Source: Candidatus Rokuibacteriota bacterium (GTDB taxonomy: Bacteria > Methylomirabilota > Methylomirabilia > Rokubacteriales > CSP1-6). From it: a DNA stretch of 11,017 nucleotides. The stretch is from the NCBI GenBank assembly GCA_016177555.1, contig JACOVB010000034.1:1-11017 (forward strand), given 5' to 3'. The position numbers were made by a program, and so were the translations under genes. Of this stretch, positions 1 to 6,517 are shown in pieces. The notes under the pieces were generated by a model. That model did no database searches. It was not told the origin of the DNA and saw only the letters and a list, made by a program, of their open reading frames with translations. The stretch's first letter is position 1, and each line of letters begins with the position of its first letter.

Positions 1-318
1 ACTCACGACCGCGCCGTGGCGGCTGTGAGCCACCTGCCGCACCTCGTGGCTGGCGCCCTCGTGGATGCCGTCCTCCGCATGGACCCGACATTCCTCGATG
101 TGGCTGCGCGGGGCTTCAGGGACACGACCCGCATCGCGGCGTCGAGCCCCCGGGTGTGGCGTGAGATCTTCCAGGCCAATCGCCCCGCCTTGGTTGAGGC
201 CGTGGCGGCCTTCAGGAAATCGCTGGATCATCTCGAGGGCCTGATCTCGTCGGGGGATGCCTCCGCCATCGAGCAGGAGCTTGACCGGATCCGACAGGCC
301 CGGGAGCGTCTGCGGTGA
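1..318 (+). CDS. tyrA: Prephenate dehydrogenase, C-terminal part (5' end outside the window)
   Basis: Partial gene; the frame is open from base 1 to the TGA at 316-318, giving about 105 C-terminal residues. Prephenate dehydrogenase oxidatively decarboxylates prephenate to 4-hydroxyphenylpyruvate with NAD(P)+ in tyrosine synthesis. The visible part matches the all-helical dimerisation domain of the TyrA family: HDRAVAAVSHLPHLVAGAL at the start (the family's conserved H-D..-.-SHLPH block), then GFRDTTRIAASSPRVWREIF and QANR. The N-terminal NAD-binding Rossmann fold lies outside the window. The stop overlaps the GTG start of aroA by four bases (GTGA), so the two shikimate/aromatic genes are probably translationally coupled. 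Whether the missing part contains a fused chorismate mutase or an ACT domain cannot be seen; no ACT domain follows the dimerisation domain here. The family call is secure; cofactor preference is unknown. Confidence 0.93.
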   Translation, partial: THDRAVAAVSHLPHLVAGALVDAVLRMDPTFLDVAARGFRDTTRIAASSPRVWREIFQANRPALVEAVAAFRKSLDHLEGLISSGDASAIEQELDRIRQARERLR

Positions 319-1640
319 GGATCCACGTCACGCCGGTCAGAAGGCTGCGGGGCGAGGTGACGGTCCCGGGGGACAAGTCCATCTCGCACCGGGCCGTGCT
401 CTTCGGGGCACTCGCCGCGGGCCGCACCGAGATCTCCGGCTTCCTCGAGGGCGAGGACTGCCTCGCGACCCTCAAGGCCGTGCGCGCGCTCGGCGTGGAG
501 GTGATTCGCAAGGGAGCCGGGCATTATTTGCTCGATGGAGGAGGCCTCGCCGCCCTGCTCGAGCCCGATGACGTCATCGACTGCGGCAACTCCGGCACAA
601 CAGCGCGCCTGCTCATCGGCGTGCTGGCCGCCCAGCCCTTCTGGAGCGTATTGACCGGCGATGCCTCGCTCCGGCGGAGGCCCATGGACCGGGTGTCGAC
701 TCCACTGCGCCAGATGGGAGCGACGGTGGTGGGCCGGCAGGGCGGAAGCCGGCTGCCCCTCGCCGTGACCGGTACGCGGCCGCTCCGCGCGCTCCGCTTC
801 GTCTCACCGGTCGCCTCGGCCCAGGTGAAGACGGCCGTGCTGCTGGCGGGGCTGTGGGCGGATGGACCGGTGACGGTGGAGGAGCCGGCGCAGTCGCGGG
901 ACCACACCGAGCGCATGCTGGGCGCCTTCGGCGCGAACCTCTCCATCGCGGGCCGAACCGTGACGCTGCACCCCGGAGGGCAGCTGAGGGGGCAACCGGT
1001 GTCGGTGCCGGGGGACATCTCGTCCGCGGCCTTCTTCCTGGCGGCAGCCGCGGCGGGGCCCGATGCAGCGGTGACGGTGAAGGGTGTGGGAGTCAATCCT
1101 ACGCGGACCGGGCTTCTCGACGTTCTCGCGCAGATGGGCGCCCGCATCTCACGACAGGAGAGCGGCCTCGGACTCGGCGCGACCGCGGCGGAGCCCGCGG
1201 CCGACCTCCGCGTGACCTCGTCCGCGCTCCGGGGAACCGTGGTCCGGGGTCCGCTGATCCCGCGCCTCATCGATGAGATCCCGGCGCTCGCGGTGGCGGC
1301 CTGCGTGGCGGAGGGGATCACCGAGATCCGCGATGCCGCCGAGCTCCGCGTGAAGGAGTCCGACCGCATCCACGCCATTGCCGCCGAGCTTGGCCGCATG
1401 GGGGCGCGCGTCTCCGAGCGGCCCGACGGACTCCAGATCCATGGGGGCACGCGGCTCCGTGGCGCCACCGTCTCGAGCGGCGGGGACCACCGCATGGCCA
1501 TGGCGCTGGTCGTCGCCGGACTGCTTGCGGACGGGGAGACGGTGGTAGAGGATACGGACTGCATCGCCACCTCCTTCCCGGGGTTCCTCGACACGCTGAA
1601 CGCCCTGGCCGACACGCCGTGCGCGAGAGGGTCGGCGTGA
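315..1640 (+). CDS. aroA: 3-phosphoshikimate 1-carboxyvinyltransferase (EPSP synthase)
   Basis: Transfers the enolpyruvyl group of PEP to shikimate-3-phosphate, the sixth step of the shikimate pathway, in the cytosol. It has 441 residues, normal for the family. Visible motifs: PGDKSISHR (18-26; substrate-binding K21, S22, R26), GNSGTTARL (91-99; PEP/glyphosate loop), RRPM (121-124), SAQVKTAVLLAGL (168-180), RDHTE (195-199), PGDISSAAF (232-240), catalytic-type DE at 320-321, ELRVKESDR (343-351) and GDHRMAMAL (390-398). The SAQVK and RDHTE blocks resemble class II enzymes of the CP4 kind, but the glycine corresponding to E. coli Gly96 is kept (G94) and Pro101 is replaced by Leu. The GTG start at 315 overlaps the tyrA stop (GTGA) and has GGGAG eight bases upstream. 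The 3' end overlaps cmk in the same GTGA arrangement. Confidence 0.97.
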   Translation: MRIHVTPVRRLRGEVTVPGDKSISHRAVLFGALAAGRTEISGFLEGEDCLATLKAVRALGVEVIRKGAGHYLLDGGGLAALLEPDDVIDCGNSGTTARLLIGVLAAQPFWSVLTGDASLRRRPMDRVSTPLRQMGATVVGRQGGSRLPLAVTGTRPLRALRFVSPVASAQVKTAVLLAGLWADGPVTVEEPAQSRDHTERMLGAFGANLSIAGRTVTLHPGGQLRGQPVSVPGDISSAAFFLAAAAAGPDAAVTVKGVGVNPTRTGLLDVLAQMGARISRQESGLGLGATAAEPAADLRVTSSALRGTVVRGPLIPRLIDEIPALAVAACVAEGITEIRDAAELRVKESDRIHAIAAELGRMGARVSERPDGLQIHGGTRLRGATVSSGGDHRMAMALVVAGLLADGETVVEDTDCIATSFPGFLDTLNALADTPCARGSA

Positions 1641-2323
1641 CGGGCTGCGGCAGGAAGAAGCCTGTGGTCACCATCGACGGGCCGGCGGGGGCTGGCAAGT
1701 CCAGGGCTGCCCGGGAGCTGGCGCGGCGGCTCGGGTTCCGGCTGCTCGACACGGGGGCCATGTACCGGGGACTGGCCTGGGCGGTGCAGCGGGCGGGCAT
1801 TGCCGCCGAGGACGGCCCGGCGCTGCGGGAAGTCCTGGCGAGGACCACGGTGGAGCTGGTCGAGGACAAGGTGTTCGTCAACGGGCGGGACGTCACGGCG
1901 GAGATCCGGACGCCGGCCATCGGTGAGCTGACCTCCGCCCTGACGGCTCTGCCGCCGGTGCGTGATAAGCTCACGCCGCTGCAGCGCGCGCTGGCGACCC
2001 CGGGAGGCGTGGTGCTGGAGGGGCGGGACACGGGCAGCGTGGTCTGTCCCGACGCCGAGGTGAAGTTCTACCTCGACGCGGACCTCGAGACGCGAGCCCG
2101 ACGGCGCCTGGAAGAGCTGGCGGACCGCGGCGTCACCGTGGACTTGACGGCCGTGCGCGAAGAGGTCCTGCGCCGCGATCGCCAGGACATGGGCCGGGCG
2201 CTGGCTCCCCTGGTCAAGCCGTCCGGGGCCGTGGTGGTCGACTCCACCGGGCTCGAGCCCGAAGCGGTCGTCATGCGACTCCTCGCGGAGGTCGAGCGGA
2301 TCCGGTGCTGTACGGGGTCCTGA
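1637..2323 (+). CDS. cmk: Cytidylate kinase (CMP/dCMP kinase)
   Basis: Phosphorylates CMP and dCMP with ATP, recycling pyrimidine nucleotides from RNA and lipid turnover. The product has 228 residues, the usual bacterial length. The P-loop GPAGAGKS is at 15-22; the residue after it is Arg rather than the common Thr/Ser. LDTGAMYRGLAW (37-48) is the CMP-binding block. GRDTGSVVCPDAEVKFYLDA matches the GRD-G-VV-PDA-K-FLDA signature, and RDRQDMGRALAPL matches the family's RD..D..R..APL lid motif. I chose the GTG at 1637 because it sits in a GTGA overlap with the aroA stop and has GAGAGGG five bases upstream; a GTG at 1619 in the same frame would add six residues and has no better ribosome site. 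The aroA-cmk-rpsA order is a widely conserved neighbourhood, which supports the call. Confidence 0.95.
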   Translation: MTGCGRKKPVVTIDGPAGAGKSRAARELARRLGFRLLDTGAMYRGLAWAVQRAGIAAEDGPALREVLARTTVELVEDKVFVNGRDVTAEIRTPAIGELTSALTALPPVRDKLTPLQRALATPGGVVLEGRDTGSVVCPDAEVKFYLDADLETRARRRLEELADRGVTVDLTAVREEVLRRDRQDMGRALAPLVKPSGAVVVDSTGLEPEAVVMRLLAEVERIRCCTGS

Positions 2324-2916
2324 AGCCCATCGCGGTGGCCCTGATGCGCCTCGTCTTCCGGGTCGAGGTCCGGGGGGCGGATCGGGTGCCGCCGACCGGG
2401 CCGGTGCTCATCGTGTCGAACCACGTGAGCATCCTGGACCCGCCGTTCGTCGGCGGGGCAACGCGGAGGCGGCTCTGCTTCATGGCGAAGGCGGAGCTGT
2501 TCGACATCCCGCTGCTCGGCTGGGTGCTCCGGGGGGTCAACGCCCGGCCCGTCCGGCGCGACGGGACTGACGCGAAAGCGCTGAAGGCGGCCCTCCGGGT
2601 CCTCCAAGAGGGGAAGGCCCTCCTGGTGTTCCCCGAGGGCACCCGGGGCGACGAGGGGACTATGCGCGAGGGCAAGGCCGGGGCCGGGATGCTCGCGGTG
2701 CTGAGCGGAGCGGCGGTGGTGCCGGCCTACGTCTCGGGCTCCGGGCGGGCGTTGCCCCGCGGTCGAGTGATCCCGAGGCCGGTGAAGGTGCGCGTGACGT
2801 TCGGGCCGCCTCTCTCCTTCAAGGCGGAGGCGCCGGGGCGGAGCAAGGAGCGGTACCGCGAGGCCACCGAGGAGATGATGCGCGCCATCGCGCAGCTCGG
2901 CGAGCAGAGCGGGTAG
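2305..2916 (+). CDS. plsC: 1-acyl-sn-glycerol-3-phosphate acyltransferase (PlsC family)
   Basis: Predicted to acylate lysophosphatidic acid to phosphatidic acid at the inner face of the membrane. It has 203 residues, typical of short bacterial PlsC proteins. The catalytic NHxxxxD block is NHVSILD (39-45; His40, Asp45), the second acyltransferase block is GVNARPVRR (77-85), and the phosphate-binding block is FPEGTRG (109-115). VVPAYVSG further on fits the fourth block. The N-terminus (about 1-20) is mildly hydrophobic and could be a membrane-associating helix. The GTG at 2305 lies inside the end of cmk (19-base overlap), with GGAGG at 2287-2291 and a purine run just upstream; a later GTG at 2335 is possible but would remove the N-terminal helix. 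A PlsC-type gene next to cmk and rpsA is known in several bacterial groups. Acyl donor and exact lysophospholipid substrate are not determined by sequence. Confidence 0.9.
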   Translation: MLYGVLKPIAVALMRLVFRVEVRGADRVPPTGPVLIVSNHVSILDPPFVGGATRRRLCFMAKAELFDIPLLGWVLRGVNARPVRRDGTDAKALKAALRVLQEGKALLVFPEGTRGDEGTMREGKAGAGMLAVLSGAAVVPAYVSGSGRALPRGRVIPRPVKVRVTFGPPLSFKAEAPGRSKERYREATEEMMRAIAQLGEQSG

Positions 2917-2937
2917 AGCACGGGTTCGACGCCAGGC

Positions 2938-2954
2938 ACGGGCCAAGCGCCCGT
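2938..2954 (+). other. Short GC-rich hairpin in the rpsA leader
   Basis: ACGGGC at 2938-2943 can pair with GCCCGT at 2949-2954 around a five-base loop (CAAGC). It lies in the 74-base gap between the acyltransferase stop and rpsA, 16 bases before the Shine-Dalgarno sequence. No T-run follows, so it does not look like an intrinsic terminator. It could be a leader structure affecting rpsA translation or simply chance pairing in GC-rich DNA. No convincing promoter was found in this gap. Confidence 0.3.
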
Positions 2955-2970
2955 ACCGGCGATATCCACC

Positions 2971-2977
2971 AAGGAGG
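2971..2977 (+). promoter_or_regulatory. Shine-Dalgarno sequence of rpsA
   Basis: AAGGAGG is a full match to the anti-Shine-Dalgarno core and the strongest ribosome site in the left block. It is 13 bases from the ATG at 2991, longer than the usual 5-9. No in-frame start codon lies closer, so it supports the 2991 start. Confidence 0.75.
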
Positions 2978-2990
2978 AAGTCAGCAGAAT

Positions 2991-4700
2991 ATGGAGACGG
3001 ATAACCAGAAGGCGCAGGGCCCCACGGCCACTCAGAGGGAGGTGGGAGAGACCCGGGAAGAGACGATGGAGGAGTGGTTCGCCAAGGGCAGCAACGACAT
3101 CGAAGAAGGGGAGGTGGTCCGCGGGCTCGTCGTCGAGGTGCGCGGCAGCGAGGTGCTCGTGGACATCGGCTACAAGAGCGAGGGCACCATCGCCATCGAG
3201 GAGTTCCGGCACACCGGGGTCCCGAAGGTTGGCGATGAGATCGAGGTCTACCTCGAGGCGAAGGAGGACAACGAGGGCCTGATCGTCCTCTCCAAGGACA
3301 AGGCGGACAAGATCAAGGTCTGGGACGCCATCTCGCGCTCGTACGACAGCGGAACGCCCGTGGAGGGCCGCGTCGTGGAGGTGGTCAAGGGCGGCCTCGC
3401 GGTGGACGTGGGCGTGCGCGCCTTCCTGCCGGGGTCGCAGGTGGATCTGCGCCCGGTGAAGAACCTCGGCGCCCTCGTGGGGCAGACGATCCGCGCCAAG
3501 GTCATCAAGCTGAACCGCCGCCGGGGCAACGTCGTCCTCTCGCGACGGATCGTGCTGGAGGAGGAGCGCGAGGAGAAGAAGAAGCACACCCTGGCCGTCC
3601 TGAGCGAAGGCATGGCGCTGACGGGGACCGTGAAGAACATCACGGACTACGGGGCCTTCATCGACCTCGGGGGCATCGACGGCCTGCTGCATGTCACCGA
3701 CATGTCCTGGGGGCGGATCGGCCACCCCTCGGAGATCTTCCAGGTCGGGGACCAGGTCGAGGTCGTGGTGCTGCACTTCGACCGGGAAACGGGCCGGGTA
3801 TCCCTCGGGTACAAGCAGAAGTCCCTGGACCCGTGGGCGACGGTGGACGAGCGCTACCCGGTGGGCGGAAAGGTCGCCGGGCGAGTCGTGAGCCTCACCA
3901 ACTACGGCGCCTTCATCGAGCTCGAGCCCGGCGTGGAAGGCCTCGTGCACGTGTCGGAGATGTCATGGACGCGGCGGGTACGCCATCCCTCGAAGCTCGT
4001 CAACGTGGGAGACACCGTCGAGGTGCAGGTGCTGGACGTCAACAAGGCCACGAAGCGCATCTCTCTGGGCATGAAGCAGGTGGAGAGCGACCCGTGGTCC
4101 AGCATCGACGAGCGGTACAAGCCCGGGCTGCGCGTGCAGGGGAAGGTGCGCAACCTCACCGACTTCGGCGCCTTCGTGGAGCTGGAGCCCGGCGTGGACG
4201 GCCTCCTGCACATCTCCGACATGTCCTGGACCCGGAACATCGGCCACCCCTCGGAGCTCCTGAAGAAGGGGCAAGCCATCGAGACGCAGATCCTCAACGT
4301 GGACCGCGAGAACAAGCGCATCTCTCTCGGCCTCAAGCAGATCCAGCCGGACCCGTGGGAGAGCGTCTCCCAGCGCTACCCCATGGGCTCGCGGGTGACC
4401 GGCAAGGTCGTCCGCCTCACCGACTTCGGCGCCTTCGTGGAGCTGGAGCCCGGCGTGGACGGCCTCCTGCACATCTCCCAGATGTCCAGCCGGCCCATCG
4501 CGTCGCCTGCGGAGATCGTCAACGTCGGGGACGAGCTCACCCTGCTCGTGATCCGCGTGGACCCCACCGAGCGTCGGATCGGGCTGTCGCTGAAAGAGCT
4601 GGCGGCGGCGATCCTGGAGGAGCCGCAGCAGCAGGACACCCGCGGCCGGGGGAAGGCACGCAAGCGGCGGGGGGGCGACGACTTCGACGACGAGGACTAG
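2991..4700 (+). CDS. rpsA: 30S ribosomal protein S1 (six S1 domains)
   Basis: RNA-binding protein of the small ribosomal subunit that recruits and unfolds mRNA at initiation. It has 569 residues, close to the proteobacterial length. Six S1/OB-fold domains are seen at about 37-103, 120-187, 206-275, 291-362, 378-449 and 465-535. Domains 3-6 each show the canonical T-(D/N)-(Y/F)-GAF-(I/V)-(D/E)-L core, GL-H-(V/I)-S/T and a closing R-(I/V)-(S/G)-L; domains 1 and 2 are more diverged, as is normal for the ribosome-binding half. The tail (about 548-569) is basic (RGRGKARKRR) and then ends acidic (DDFDDED). The ATG at 2991 is preceded by AAGGAGG; an in-frame ATG at 3066 would drop a 25-residue polar extension. 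Domains 5 and 6 share a perfect 64-base DNA repeat. sppA follows after three bases. Confidence 0.97.
   Translation: METDNQKAQGPTATQREVGETREETMEEWFAKGSNDIEEGEVVRGLVVEVRGSEVLVDIGYKSEGTIAIEEFRHTGVPKVGDEIEVYLEAKEDNEGLIVLSKDKADKIKVWDAISRSYDSGTPVEGRVVEVVKGGLAVDVGVRAFLPGSQVDLRPVKNLGALVGQTIRAKVIKLNRRRGNVVLSRRIVLEEEREEKKKHTLAVLSEGMALTGTVKNITDYGAFIDLGGIDGLLHVTDMSWGRIGHPSEIFQVGDQVEVVVLHFDRETGRVSLGYKQKSLDPWATVDERYPVGGKVAGRVVSLTNYGAFIELEPGVEGLVHVSEMSWTRRVRHPSKLVNVGDTVEVQVLDVNKATKRISLGMKQVESDPWSSIDERYKPGLRVQGKVRNLTDFGAFVELEPGVDGLLHISDMSWTRNIGHPSELLKKGQAIETQILNVDRENKRISLGLKQIQPDPWESVSQRYPMGSRVTGKVVRLTDFGAFVELEPGVDGLLHISQMSSRPIASPAEIVNVGDELTLLVIRVDPTERRIGLSLKELAAAILEEPQQQDTRGRGKARKRRGGDDFDDED
4154..4217 (+). 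repeat. 64-bp perfect direct repeat, copy A (S1 domain 5)
   Basis: Identical at all 64 bases to 4415-4478. It encodes the LTDFGAFVELEPGVDGLLHI core of S1 domain 5. The bases flanking it on both sides differ between copies. The offset of 261 bases (87 codons) equals one S1 domain plus linker. Confidence 0.97.
4415..4478 (+). repeat. 64-bp perfect direct repeat, copy B (S1 domain 6)
   Basis: Second copy of the rpsA internal repeat, in S1 domain 6. Every synonymous position is also identical, whereas the corresponding segment of domain 4 (around 3894-3957) differs at many positions. This points to recent gene conversion or unequal exchange between domains rather than protein-level constraint alone. 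Confidence 0.97.
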
Positions 4701-4703
4701 GCG

Positions 4704-5594
4704 ATGGCCTCTCGCGCCCGCAGCCTGATGCTGGGGCTCGGGCTCACGACTGTGATCCTGGCCGTGTTCCTGCTGACGGTCTGGGCCCTCATGGCGGTGC
4801 TGGAGGACGGTGTACTGCCCGGGGGCCCGCGGGTCGCGATCGTCGAGGTCCAGGGCATCATCGTGGACGGCGACGCCACGGTCCGCGAGCTCCGCGAGCA
4901 CATCGACAACCCCGCCGTGCGTGCCGTCGTCCTCCGGGTGAACAGCCCGGGGGGCGTGGTGGGGCCCACCCAGGAGATCTTCGCTGCCGTGCAGCGGGTC
5001 CGGAAGGCCGGCAAGCCCGTGGTGGCGTCGCTGGCAGCGGTGGCCGCCTCCGGCGGCTACTACGTGGCGACCGCCGCGGATCGCATCTATGCCAACCCGG
5101 GTACGCTCACGGGGTCCATCGGCGTGGTCATGCAGATGGCCAACGTGGAGGGCCTCCTCAAGAAGGTGGGCGTCGAGTACGTGGTGGTGAAGGCCGGGGC
5201 CTACAAGGACGTGGGCAACTTCGCACGGACCATGTCCCCGGGGGAGCGGCGCATTCTCCAGCTGCTGCTGGACGATGTGTACGGGCAGTTCGTGGCGGCC
5301 GTGGCCGAGGGGCGCGGGCTCGACCGCGCCACGGTCCTCGCCTTCGCCGATGGACGGATCTACTCCGGGCAGCAGGCCCGCGCGCTCAAGATGGTGGATG
5401 AGCTCGGGGGCCTCGAGGAGGCGATCGAGGCGGCGGCGAAGCTCGCCGGGCTGCCCGAGCGCCCCAGGCTCCTGCTGCCTCGCCGGCGCTTCTCCCTGAC
5501 GGATCTCCTGCGCAATCAGCTGGGGATGGGGGGTTCCGGCGCCTTGCTCCCCGCGCTGCCATCGCTCCGCACCCCGCTCTATCTGATGGACTAG
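4704..5594 (+). CDS. sppA: Signal peptide peptidase SppA, short (36K) type
   Basis: Membrane-bound serine protease that degrades cleaved signal peptides. It has 296 residues, the size of the single-domain SppA class (the E. coli long form is about twice this). An N-terminal hydrophobic helix at about 9-33 anchors it, with the catalytic domain outside the cytoplasmic membrane. The fold's RVNSPGG (78-84) block is present. The nucleophile is predicted as Ser116 in AAVAASGGYY, and the general base as Lys168 in GAYKDVGN, the Ser-Lys dyad of peptidase family S49. TGSIGVV (136-142) is another family block. The start ATG lies three bases after the rpsA stop, with GAGGA at 4692-4696 inside the rpsA end, so coupling to rpsA is likely. 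The C-terminal stretch after about residue 255 (LLLPRRRFSLTDLLRNQLGM) is family-typical but poorly conserved. No promoter is seen between rpsA and this gene. Confidence 0.93.
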   Translation: MASRARSLMLGLGLTTVILAVFLLTVWALMAVLEDGVLPGGPRVAIVEVQGIIVDGDATVRELREHIDNPAVRAVVLRVNSPGGVVGPTQEIFAAVQRVRKAGKPVVASLAAVAASGGYYVATAADRIYANPGTLTGSIGVVMQMANVEGLLKKVGVEYVVVKAGAYKDVGNFARTMSPGERRILQLLLDDVYGQFVAAVAEGRGLDRATVLAFADGRIYSGQQARALKMVDELGGLEEAIEAAAKLAGLPERPRLLLPRRRFSLTDLLRNQLGMGGSGALLPALPSLRTPLYLMD

Positions 5595-5637
5595 GCAGGA
5601 TGGGGAGCCCCTCATGAGCCCTAACCCCGTAACCTTC

Positions 5638-5667
5638 TTGACAAACTTTCGACCCCCATGCTAGCGT
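5638..5667 (+). promoter_or_regulatory. Sigma70-type promoter for the HU-HIT-mutS-mutL unit
   Basis: Perfect -35 hexamer TTGACA at 5638-5643, an 18-base spacer, and -10 TAGCGT at 5662-5667 preceded by TGC (5659-5661), an extended -10 element. Transcription would start near 5674, leaving a leader of about 75 bases before the ATG at 5750. It lies in a locally AT-richer patch between sppA and the next gene, which is where a new transcription unit would be expected. The -10 is only a partial match to TATAAT. Confidence 0.75.
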
Positions 5668-5683
5668 TTCTCGACGGGCGCGG

Positions 5684-5713
5684 CCGGTTCCGTCCGACCA
5701 GCAACCGGTTCCG
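5684..5713 (+). repeat. Tandem 9-base motif in the predicted HU-gene leader
   Basis: CCGGTTCCG occurs at 5684-5692 and again at 5705-5713, 21 bases apart (two helical turns), just downstream of the predicted transcription start. The second copy overlaps the palindrome AACCGGTT (5703-5710). CCGGTT (5684-5689) could also pair with AACCGG (5703-5708) to form a six-base stem. It may be an operator or an RNA structure; function is not shown. Confidence 0.45.
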
Positions 5714-5734
5714 GGGCAGCGAGAGCGGCCCTGT

Positions 5735-5742
5735 GGAGGGAG
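5735..5742 (+). promoter_or_regulatory. Shine-Dalgarno sequence of the HU/IHF gene
   Basis: GGAGGGAG lies seven bases before the ATG at 5750, a strong and well-spaced ribosome site that fixes the start. Confidence 0.8.
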
Positions 5743-5749
5743 TCCGGTC

Positions 5750-6025
5750 ATGACCAAAGCGGATCTGATCGAGGAAGTATCCAGACTGTCGAGCCTCACG
5801 AAGAAGGAGACGGAGCTGATCATCAACACCGTCTTCGACAACATCACCGACGCCTTGGCCAAGGGCGACAAGGTGGAGTTGCGCGGGTTCGGCAGCTTCA
5901 GGATCCGGCATCGGAACTCCCGGAAGGGACGCAACCCGAAGACGGGGGACAGCGTCAGCGTCCCCGAGAAGCGCGTCCCGTTCTTCAAGGTCGGCAAGCG
6001 GCTCCGCGAGCTCGTCAACACCTGA
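5750..6025 (+). CDS. HU/IHF-family DNA-binding protein (IHF beta-like)
   Basis: Small nucleoid protein that binds and bends DNA as a dimer. It has 91 residues, a full-length family member. It starts MTKADLIEEV, followed by the two-helix dimerisation region, the ELRGFGSF block (43-50), and the DNA-contacting beta arm RKGRNPKTGD (58-67) with the intercalating proline at 63. It ends FFKVGKRLRELVN. The MTK-LIE start, GRNPKTGD arm and FK-GK-LR end fit IHF beta, and the position downstream of cmk-rpsA parallels cmk-rpsA-ihfB in proteobacteria. However, HU and IHF subunits cannot be separated safely from sequence alone and no partner subunit is in the window, so no symbol is given. It is the first gene after its own promoter and is followed by a HIT-family gene six bases later. 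Confidence 0.93.
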   Translation: MTKADLIEEVSRLSSLTKKETELIINTVFDNITDALAKGDKVELRGFGSFRIRHRNSRKGRNPKTGDSVSVPEKRVPFFKVGKRLRELVNT

Positions 6026-6031
6026 AATCGA

Positions 6032-6517
6032 GTGGATCGCCTGTGGGCACCGTGGCGGATGAGTTACGTCTCGACCGCTGGGGCGCCCGGTAACGCCTGC
6101 GTCTTCTGCGCCGCGCTGTCCTCCGGTGATGATCGTCAGTCCCTGGTTCTCCATCGTGGTGAGCGCGCCTTTCTCGTCCTCAATGCCTATCCCTACGCCT
6201 GTGGCCACCTCCTGGCCGTGGTCACCCGGCACGTGGCGGGGCTCGACGAGGCGTCGCTGGACGAGCTGGCCGACTGCATGCGGCTCGTCCAGATCGCGGT
6301 GCGGGCGCTCAGGGTCGTCTACGGGCCCGATGGCTTCAACGTGGGCGTGAACCAGGGCGCCGTGGCCGGCGCCGGCGTCGCCGGGCACCTCCACGTGCAC
6401 GTGGTGCCGCGCTGGAACGGCGACACCAGCTTCATGGCCACGATCGGCGACACCAAGGTCCTCCCCGAATCCCTCCAGGACACCTACGATCGCCTGTCGG
6501 CAGCGCTGCGCTCGTGA
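6032..6517 (+). CDS. HIT-family nucleotide hydrolase/transferase (Ap4A phosphorylase-like)
   Basis: Histidine-triad protein of 161 residues. The triad HLHVHVV is at 119-125 (His119, His121, His123; the middle His is the predicted nucleophile), followed by PRW. The N-terminus MDRLWAPWRMSYV is the conserved start of the bacterial HIT/Ap4A-phosphorylase-like group, followed by a CVFC pair (23-26) that is often a metal site. GFNVGVNQG (101-109) is the usual strand before the triad. Members cleave or transfer nucleotide phosphoanhydrides or phosphoramidates (for example Ap4A or ADP-type substrates); the substrate here is not predictable. The start is GTG at 6032, six bases after the HU/IHF stop, with no recognisable Shine-Dalgarno sequence. 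It is supported by the conserved N-terminus and likely depends on translational coupling. The stop overlaps the mutS start (TGATG). Confidence 0.92.
   Translation: MDRLWAPWRMSYVSTAGAPGNACVFCAALSSGDDRQSLVLHRGERAFLVLNAYPYACGHLLAVVTRHVAGLDEASLDELADCMRLVQIAVRALRVVYGPDGFNVGVNQGAVAGAGVAGHLHVHVVPRWNGDTSFMATIGDTKVLPESLQDTYDRLSAALRS

Noticed and set aside
2925..2966. Possible promoter TTCGAC ... GATATC before rpsA
   Set aside because: The two boxes are 30 bases apart, too far for a sigma70 promoter, and each is a weak match.
3833..5401. Plus-strand open frame of 522 codons overlapping rpsA and sppA in another frame
   Set aside because: Out-of-frame reading of the S1 domains; composition is Arg/Gly/Ala-rich without motifs, while the true frames encode S1 and SppA.
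3963..5615. Long minus-strand open frame (550 codons) opposite rpsA and sppA
   Set aside because: It lies wholly antisense to well-conserved genes, is rich in His, Arg, Pro and Leu with no domain I recognise, and is a typical by-product of high GC third positions.
5595..5637. GC-rich short palindromes after sppA (GGGGAGCCCC, CTCATGAG) as a terminator
   Set aside because: Stems are very short and no T-run follows, so an intrinsic terminator is not supported.
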